DNA from: Lachnospiraceae bacterium
Lineage (GTDB): Bacteria; Bacillota; Clostridia; Lachnospirales; Lachnospiraceae
Length of the DNA stretch: 64,000 nt
NCBI GenBank assembly: GCA_022769625.1
Contig: JALEJP010000019.1
Location: forward strand, 114,980 to 178,979
Direction: 5' to 3'
Numbering within the stretch: position 1 is the stretch's first letter; each line of letters begins with the position of its first letter. The notes below the pieces were generated by a model. It saw only the letters and a list, made by a program, of their open reading frames with translations. It was not told where the DNA came from and searched no databases. The position numbers were made by a program, and so were the translations under genes. This document shows, in pieces, positions 57,949-64,000 of this stretch.

Positions 57949-59472
57949 ATGGACGGTTCAATTTTTATCGGAACATGGTGGTCTCTCGTACCGCCGCTTC
58001 TGGCCATTATACTGGCCCTCGTTACAAAGGAGGTCTACAGCTCCCTTTTTATCGGTGTCACCGTCGGTGCACTGCTGTACACCGGATTCCATCCCTGGAA
58101 TGCATTTGTAGCTCTTTTTGACATTATGAAAAGCAGCATGAATCTGAATATTCTGATTTTTGATGTGCTTCTCGGTATGATCATTGTACTTATGGCAAAG
58201 TCCGGAGGTTCTGCCGCCTACGGAAACTGGGCGGGCTCCAAAATCAAGACCAAACGTAGTGCATTGCTTGCCACAACCGGTCTTGGAATCCTGATTTTTG
58301 TGGATGACTATTTCAACTGTCTGACAGTCGGATCCGTTATGCGCCCGGTTACAGACCGTTACAAAGTATCCAGAGCAAAACTTGCCTATATCATCGATGC
58401 AACAGCTGCTCCGGTCTGCATTATCGCACCTATTTCCAGCTGGGCTGCCGCAGTAAACTCTTACGTACCGGATGATGCCGGCATCACAGGCTTTCAGCTT
58501 TTCCTTCGCACCATCCCCTACAACCTGTACGCCCTGCTGACACTGGCAATGGTACTTTTTATCATTATCACAGGTCTGGATTTTGGTCTGATGAAAAAGC
58601 ATGAAGACAATGCAGCAAAGGGTGATCTCTTTACCAGCGGAAGAGAGGAATTTGAACAGACAAAACCGGAGGATACTTCCAAAAAGGGACATGTCATGGA
58701 TCTGGTTCTCCCCGTTGCCGTTTTGATCATCTCTGCCATCGGCGCCATGATCTATACCGGTTTCCTCGGAGGAGCCACCGATATCATCACGGCATTTGCC
58801 GGCTGCGATGCAGAAACCAGTCTGATTTTTGCCACAATGATCACGGTTCTTTTCATGCTTGTCCTGTATCTGCCCCGCGGTGTTGTCACCTTCAAGGGAT
58901 TCATGGACAGCTTTGTGGAAGGCTTTAAGCTTATGATTCCTGCAATCGCAATTCTGATTTTTGCCTGGACATTGAAAGGCATGGGCGATGCTCTGGAAAT
59001 CGGCGCATTTGTAAAAACCATTGTAGGAACCGGTGCTTCCGCAAGCATCATTGTTCCGGCTATCATGTTTGCTATCGCCGTATTTCTGGCATTCTCCACC
59101 GGCACAAGCTGGGGTACTTTTGCCATCCTGGTTCCCATCGTCATTGCCATGTTCCCGGAAGCAAAAGATCTGGAAATGATGATCATCTCCGTCTCTGCCG
59201 TACTGGCAGGTGCTGTATGCGGCGATCATGTATCTCCGATCTCCGATACTACGGTAATGTCCTCCGCGGGTGCACAGAGTAACCACATCAATCATGTCTC
59301 CACGCAGATGCAGTACGCGGCTGTTGTTGCTGTTGTATGTATCATCGGCTATCTGATCGCAGGCATTACTAAAATATGGTGGATCACACTCCTGTTAAGT
59401 CTGGTACTTCTGTTTCTGGTACTCACCGGTATTCGCAGCTACACAGCCAGAAAGGAAAAAGCAGGCAAATGA
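57949..59472 (+). CDS. NhaC family Na+/H+ antiporter
   Basis: MDGSIFIGTWWSLVPPLLAIILALVTKEVYSSLFIGVTVGALLYTGFHP...AFSTGTSWGTFAILVPI...GDHVSPISDTTVMSSAGA. Confidence 0.93.
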   Translation: MDGSIFIGTWWSLVPPLLAIILALVTKEVYSSLFIGVTVGALLYTGFHPWNAFVALFDIMKSSMNLNILIFDVLLGMIIVLMAKSGGSAAYGNWAGSKIKTKRSALLATTGLGILIFVDDYFNCLTVGSVMRPVTDRYKVSRAKLAYIIDATAAPVCIIAPISSWAAAVNSYVPDDAGITGFQLFLRTIPYNLYALLTLAMVLFIIITGLDFGLMKKHEDNAAKGDLFTSGREEFEQTKPEDTSKKGHVMDLVLPVAVLIISAIGAMIYTGFLGGATDIITAFAGCDAETSLIFATMITVLFMLVLYLPRGVVTFKGFMDSFVEGFKLMIPAIAILIFAWTLKGMGDALEIGAFVKTIVGTGASASIIVPAIMFAIAVFLAFSTGTSWGTFAILVPIVIAMFPEAKDLEMMIISVSAVLAGAVCGDHVSPISDTTVMSSAGAQSNHINHVSTQMQYAAVVAVVCIIGYLIAGITKIWWITLLLSLVLLFLVLTGIRSYTARKEKAGK

Positions 59473-60077
59473 AACGCATCCTGAAGGTTCCATACCTGGA
59501 TCAGAGTGTACGATATCCAACCGGATGCGAAAGTGTATCTTCTGTAATGCTGCTGCAGTATCTGGGATATCCGGTCACAGTGGATTCTTTTATTGAAAAT
59601 TATCTGGACAAAAAAGACTTCGAACAGCGTCCCGATGGCCTTTACGGTGCAGATCCAAACCAGTATTTCTGTGGAAGCCCTTATGATCCGGACTCCTTTG
59701 GATGCTATGCTCCGGTTATCTGCCGTGCTCTGGAAAAAGCGGCAGGTGACCGGTATACCGTAAAGAACGAGACGGGAACACCGATCGCCATTCTTCTTGA
59801 GAAATACATCAATCAGGGCATGCCGGTTGTTTTCTGGGCAAGCATCAATATGCTCCCACCAATTACCGGACCCTGCTGGAAACTATTTGACAGTGGAAAG
59901 ATCTTTACCTGGATTTCCAATGAGCACTGTATGCTGCTTGTTGGTTACGACGACACCGGTTATTATTTCAACGACCCGTATGAAAATCATGGTTTGATCC
60001 ATTATCCGAAAGCACTGACCGAGGAGAGGCACGCAGCCCAGTATCAGATGGCTGTCGGACTTTGTGCCAGGATTTAG
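59469..60077 (+). CDS. C39-like (peptidase_C39_2) protein, ATGA-coupled to NhaC
   Basis: MKRILKVPYLDQSVRYPTGCESVSSVMLLQYLGYPV...NEHCMLLVGYDDTGYYFNDPY; start overlaps NhaC stop. Confidence 0.88.
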   Translation: MKRILKVPYLDQSVRYPTGCESVSSVMLLQYLGYPVTVDSFIENYLDKKDFEQRPDGLYGADPNQYFCGSPYDPDSFGCYAPVICRALEKAAGDRYTVKNETGTPIAILLEKYINQGMPVVFWASINMLPPITGPCWKLFDSGKIFTWISNEHCMLLVGYDDTGYYFNDPYENHGLIHYPKALTEERHAAQYQMAVGLCARI

Positions 60078-60092
60078 TTTGGAATAATCAAA

Positions 60093-60143
60093 GAGTGATT
60101 TCTGATTCCTTTACAGGGATTTCAGAAATCACTCTTTTTTGCT
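60093..60143 (+). terminator. Strong intrinsic terminator
   Basis: AAAGAGTGATTTCTGA...TCAGAAATCACTCTTTTTT. Confidence 0.9.
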
Positions 60144-60282
60144 TTTTTTTAAAAACATTTTTGCATATTCCTTACAACATGCTATAATTACTTGCGGAGA
60201 TAGTATTTGTTTCAAAACTGTACTCTGTTCCATATCTGATTCACTGTATCATTTCAGATTACAGCTGCAATACAGATCCAAT

Positions 60283-60480
60283 GTGCCAGAATTCTGAAAA
60301 TCGAATACCCGAAGGCAACCGCCATTGCCATCGAAGTCGGCATGCAGAACAGCGGGCTCGCTGTATCACTCGCCACTGCTAATTTTGCTTCCAACCCGCT
60401 TGCAACGCTTCCGGGAGCCATTTTCAGCGTATGGCACAACATCGCAGGATCCATATTCGCCGGAATACGGCGCAGAGGAC
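60283..60480 (+). pseudogene. C-terminal remnant of a bile acid:sodium symporter (BASS) family gene
   Basis: [64 protein letters not shown] in frame, with no N-terminal three-quarters upstream. Confidence 0.85.
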
Positions 60481-60625
60481 AACATCGCAGGGAACAAATG
60501 AGCACTGCAAAGCAATCGACATGACTCCCTGAAAGTTCCTGAATGCAATAAACAGAAAACTTAAGCTCAGAATACCGATAAAATGGAGGCGTAACAGATT
60601 CCTGATATCTGCTTTGCCTCCTTTT

Positions 60626-61492
60626 TTAGATAACAGCCAACAATACGGTACCTGCCGTCACAAAAAGTAACCCCAGTGCAGCCTTCTTCGTCAGTTTTTC
60701 GTGGAAAACAATCCAGGAAAAAGCAATGGTCACCAGTATACTCAGTTTGTCAATGGGAACTACCACACTGGCAGGTCCTTCCTGCAGCGCACGGTAGTAA
60801 CACATCCAGGATGCACCGGTAGCCAAACCGGACAATACGATAAACCGAAGCTCTCTCTTCTCAATTTTTTTTATTTCGTACTGCTTGTTTTTGACAAACA
60901 CCATCACCCATGCCATGGCCAGAACCACCGTCGTCCGAATAGCTGTTCCAAGATTGGAATCTACGCCCGTAATGCCGATTTTCCCAAGAATTGCAGTCAG
61001 ACTGGCAAATACTGCAGATAAAACTGCATATACAAACCATCCTTTTCCCTGCAGTTTTTTCTCTGCTTCCGGCTCCTTTCTGGTAATCATAAGCAGCGTC
61101 CCGACAGCAATCAGCAAAACGGCAGCCGCTTTTCCCCACGTAAGTCCTTCGCCCAGAAAAATAAGAGCAAGCAGGATGGTAAGTACGGTACTGGACTTAT
61201 CAATCGGTACAACCTTGTTAATATCACCTTTTTGCAATGCGTGAAAATAACAGATCCAGGAAGCACCCGTAGCCAGACCGGACAAAATCAGAAACAGCAA
61301 CGTTTTCCCACTGATCTGCGTGATTCCCGTCCCGGTTCCGGTCACAAATACCATGAGCCAGGAAAACAGTAACACAACAATCGTTCGAATCGCCGTTGCC
61401 ACATCCGAATCTGTTTTTCGGATTCCACACTTTGCAAGTATCGTTGTGATTCCCGCAAAAAAAGAGGAACCTATCGCAAATAATATCCACAT
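60626..61492 (-). CDS. EamA/DMT family transporter (two EamA repeats)
   Basis: Repeated RTIVVLLFSWLMVFV / RTTVVLAMAWVMVFV and SGLATGASWICYFHALQKGDINKVVPIDKSS. Confidence 0.9.
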   Translation of the reverse strand: MWILFAIGSSFFAGITTILAKCGIRKTDSDVATAIRTIVVLLFSWLMVFVTGTGTGITQISGKTLLFLILSGLATGASWICYFHALQKGDINKVVPIDKSSTVLTILLALIFLGEGLTWGKAAAVLLIAVGTLLMITRKEPEAEKKLQGKGWFVYAVLSAVFASLTAILGKIGITGVDSNLGTAIRTTVVLAMAWVMVFVKNKQYEIKKIEKRELRFIVLSGLATGASWMCYYRALQEGPASVVVPIDKLSILVTIAFSWIVFHEKLTKKAALGLLFVTAGTVLLAVI

Positions 61493-61571
61493 TTTTCTCT
61501 CCTTGCTGACTTTAGCATGAAATCAAAATTTTCAAAATGAAACTTCCGTTCATCCATACTCTGATCTCTCT

Positions 61572-63749
61572 TTATTTCATCATCCCCATGATCCATGCTG
61601 CCAGATTATGCTGCGAAAATACTGCAACCGCAACCAGAGACACTGTGGACATAATCTTGATAAAAATATCCAGGCAAGGACCAACCGTGTCCTTTAACGG
61701 ATCACCAACTGTGTCGCCCACAACTGCCGCATCATGCGCCGGGCTTCCTTTACCGGAACCGGCAATCTTTCCGGATTCAATATACTTCTTTCCATTATCC
61801 CATGCACCACCGGCATTTCCGGCATATATTGCAATCATAATGGAGCATATCGTAGAACCGATCAGAATACCTCCTACAAATTCCGGGCCGAGGATGAAAC
61901 CACAGGCCACAGGAACCACAATAGCCAGAAGAGACGGAATTTTCATTTCCCCGATCGCACCTTTGGATGAAATCTCAATACAGGTCTTATAATCCGGTTT
62001 CGCCTTTCCTTCCAGGATTCCTGGAATCTCACGGAACTGCCGACGCACCTCATCCACCATTTTACGGGCCGCTTTGGCTACCGCCTCAATCAGAATACCG
62101 GAAAACAGAAATGGAAGCGCACCTCCCATAATGGCTCCGGCCAGTGTCATCGGCTCAACAATATTTAAAATAAGTGCCGTATTAAAATCGTTATAGGAAT
62201 ACAGATAGGAAATCATCAGGGCCAGCGCTGCCAGGGCACCGGAGCCAATGGCAAATCCTTTTCCGATTGCCGCTGTTGTATTTCCAACGGAATCCAGCGT
62301 ATCGGTAATCTCACGTACCTTCGGATCCAGTCCTGACATTTCTGCAATACCGCCTGCATTATCCGATATGGGGCCATAAGTATCCACAGACACGGTCGCC
62401 GTCACAAATGAAAGCATTCCCATGGCTGCCATGGCCACTCCATACATACCGGAAATCTGATAGGAAACGATAATACCGGTACCCAAAATGATACAAGGTG
62501 CCATACAGGATTTCATGCCAAGTGCCATTCCCTGCGTAATGGTAAGAGCAGCGCCCTCCAGCGATGCCCCCGCCAGATTCTGTGTCGGTTTATATTCCGC
62601 AGAAGTATAATACTCTGCAATCATTCCGATCACGACACCTGCCACCACACCTATGGCTGCCGCAATCCATGTGGAAAGCCAGCCACATCGGAATCCAAGG
62701 ATTGTCCTCAGTGATGCACTGTCATAAGTATGAAACAGGCACCAGGAAGTAACAAGCCCAAGCAGAATCGTCGTTCCGGACGAAAGATAGGTTGCTTTAT
62801 TCAAATCCTTATGCGGATCATCTGACATGTGTTTTTTGAAAAGCAGACCTGCGATTCCAATGCAGGAAGCAATCAGACCAATGGATACAAACACCAGAGG
62901 AAATAAGATCAATGTCTTTAACAGCTCACTGCTCATACCGGTTCCTTCTGCAATTGATTTGGAAAACATATGGTATGCCAGAATAATACCGGAGGCAATC
63001 GCCCCGACAAAACTCTCCAGCAAATCCGATCCAAGTCCAGCAACATCCCCCACATTATCTCCCACATTATCTGCAATCGTAGCAGGATTTCTCGGATCAT
63101 CCTCCGGAATATGGGCTTCCGTCTTTCCAACCAGATCGGCTCCCATATCAGCCGCTTTTGTATAGATACCTCCGCCCACACGATTAAACATGGCAACCAT
63201 AGAACATCCCAGTGCATAACCGGAAAGTGTCATGGTAAACGGGCAGAAACTTAAACCCAGCATATTGGTATAAGAAGCATCTGTAATGTCCAGCTGACCC
63301 ATACCGATTCCAAAAATCATATACACAAGAAACAAGCCCAGAAGCGCAAATCCACCCACACAAAGTCCCATAACGGATCCTCCGCGAAACGCCACCTTGA
63401 CCGTCTCTCCAATATCTTCTGTCTCTCTCGCCCGATTCGCAACCCGGACATTTGCATAAGTGGCGATCTTCATCCCGATAAAGCCTGCACATCCGGACAT
63501 CACAGACCCGATAATCAGTGCCACGGCTGCATGCCAGGTAGTGACAACTGCTAAAATCACAGCCACGATGGCAACCACTATGTACTGAATCCGGTACTCA
63601 TAATGGATGAATGCATTTGCTCCGATCCGGATCGACTCCGCAATCTCCTGCATCTCCTTTGTTCCTTCCGGCATCTTCTTCACCGTCAGAAAATTAAATG
63701 CGGCAAAACTAAGGGCCAGTACGGCAGCAATAACAACGAAATAAATCAT
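61572..63749 (-). CDS. hppA: Membrane-bound ion-translocating pyrophosphatase, K+-dependent type
   Basis: KAADMGADLVGKTEAHIPEDDPRNPATIADNVGDNVGDVAG; GNTTAA motif rather than GNTTKA. Confidence 0.95.
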   Translation of the reverse strand: MIYFVVIAAVLALSFAAFNFLTVKKMPEGTKEMQEIAESIRIGANAFIHYEYRIQYIVVAIVAVILAVVTTWHAAVALIIGSVMSGCAGFIGMKIATYANVRVANRARETEDIGETVKVAFRGGSVMGLCVGGFALLGLFLVYMIFGIGMGQLDITDASYTNMLGLSFCPFTMTLSGYALGCSMVAMFNRVGGGIYTKAADMGADLVGKTEAHIPEDDPRNPATIADNVGDNVGDVAGLGSDLLESFVGAIASGIILAYHMFSKSIAEGTGMSSELLKTLILFPLVFVSIGLIASCIGIAGLLFKKHMSDDPHKDLNKATYLSSGTTILLGLVTSWCLFHTYDSASLRTILGFRCGWLSTWIAAAIGVVAGVVIGMIAEYYTSAEYKPTQNLAGASLEGAALTITQGMALGMKSCMAPCIILGTGIIVSYQISGMYGVAMAAMGMLSFVTATVSVDTYGPISDNAGGIAEMSGLDPKVREITDTLDSVGNTTAAIGKGFAIGSGALAALALMISYLYSYNDFNTALILNIVEPMTLAGAIMGGALPFLFSGILIEAVAKAARKMVDEVRRQFREIPGILEGKAKPDYKTCIEISSKGAIGEMKIPSLLAIVVPVACGFILGPEFVGGILIGSTICSIMIAIYAGNAGGAWDNGKKYIESGKIAGSGKGSPAHDAAVVGDTVGDPLKDTVGPCLDIFIKIMSTVSLVAVAVFSQHNLAAWIMGMMK

Positions 63750-64000
63750 AATTCTCTCACCTCTGTCATTCTTCTTTTTTGTCATTTGTTTTGTTATATT
63801 TGCCAAAATTACAAGCCCATTATACATCTTTCATTGTCAGATATCAACACTTTTCTCATCTGATTTGTCGTCATATATACCTATTTCCGTGCAGAACTGT
63901 GAATCTCTAAGCAGTAATTTCTATCTGATTTCCTTCGATTCCCGGTGAGCTGATCAACTGCCTCTACATGAAAATAACGGAGCAGTGGTTTTTCCGAAAT

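Noticed and set aside
57958-59295. 445-aa minus-strand ORF antisense to NhaC
   Set aside because: Cys/His/Asp/Gly-rich mirror-frame product; the NhaC frame is clearly the real gene
1-64000. CRISPR array, prophage, transposase, rRNA
   Set aside because: No direct-repeat/spacer pattern, phage genes, transposase ORFs or rRNA sequence noticed in the window

Overview
64-kb chromosomal window from a spore-forming Firmicute. The Lachnospiraceae/Clostridia look is inferred from gene content; no search was run. Most genes are on the minus strand. Main content in order: 5' part of polA; zf-HC2 membrane protein; tRNA-Leu(CAA); NiCo-type riboswitch upstream of a CDF metal exporter; spoIIAA-spoIIAB-sigF joined to a short spoVAA-AB-AC cluster; zinc-ribbon/TPR membrane protein; folC; three polar-amino-acid ABC transporters; radical SAM activase-like protein; asnA; uraA; orphan carB; a three-gene uncharacterised operon (1186-aa Ig-like/solenoid protein, 390-aa divergent Hsp70/actin-like protein, 270-aa helical protein); nrdR; ylmC/ymxH; 3D-domain protein; sigG; T-box thrS; sstT; GH20 hexosaminidase bracketed by inverted copies of a ~65-70 bp repeat; KdpDE-like two-component system with trkH; two degV genes; EamA transporters; ArsR / HMA / P-type ATPase module; class-3 fbp; AGCS symporter with a long structured leader or sRNA; CaxA, NhaC, C39-like peptidase; a bile-acid symporter gene remnant; and a K+-dependent-type membrane pyrophosphatase. 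No CRISPR array, rRNA, prophage or transposase was seen. The best candidates for undescribed biology are the Hsp70-like operon (21.9-27.5 kb), the structured RNA with its own promoter and terminator at 55.75-55.89 kb, and the repeat pair bracketing the GH20 gene.
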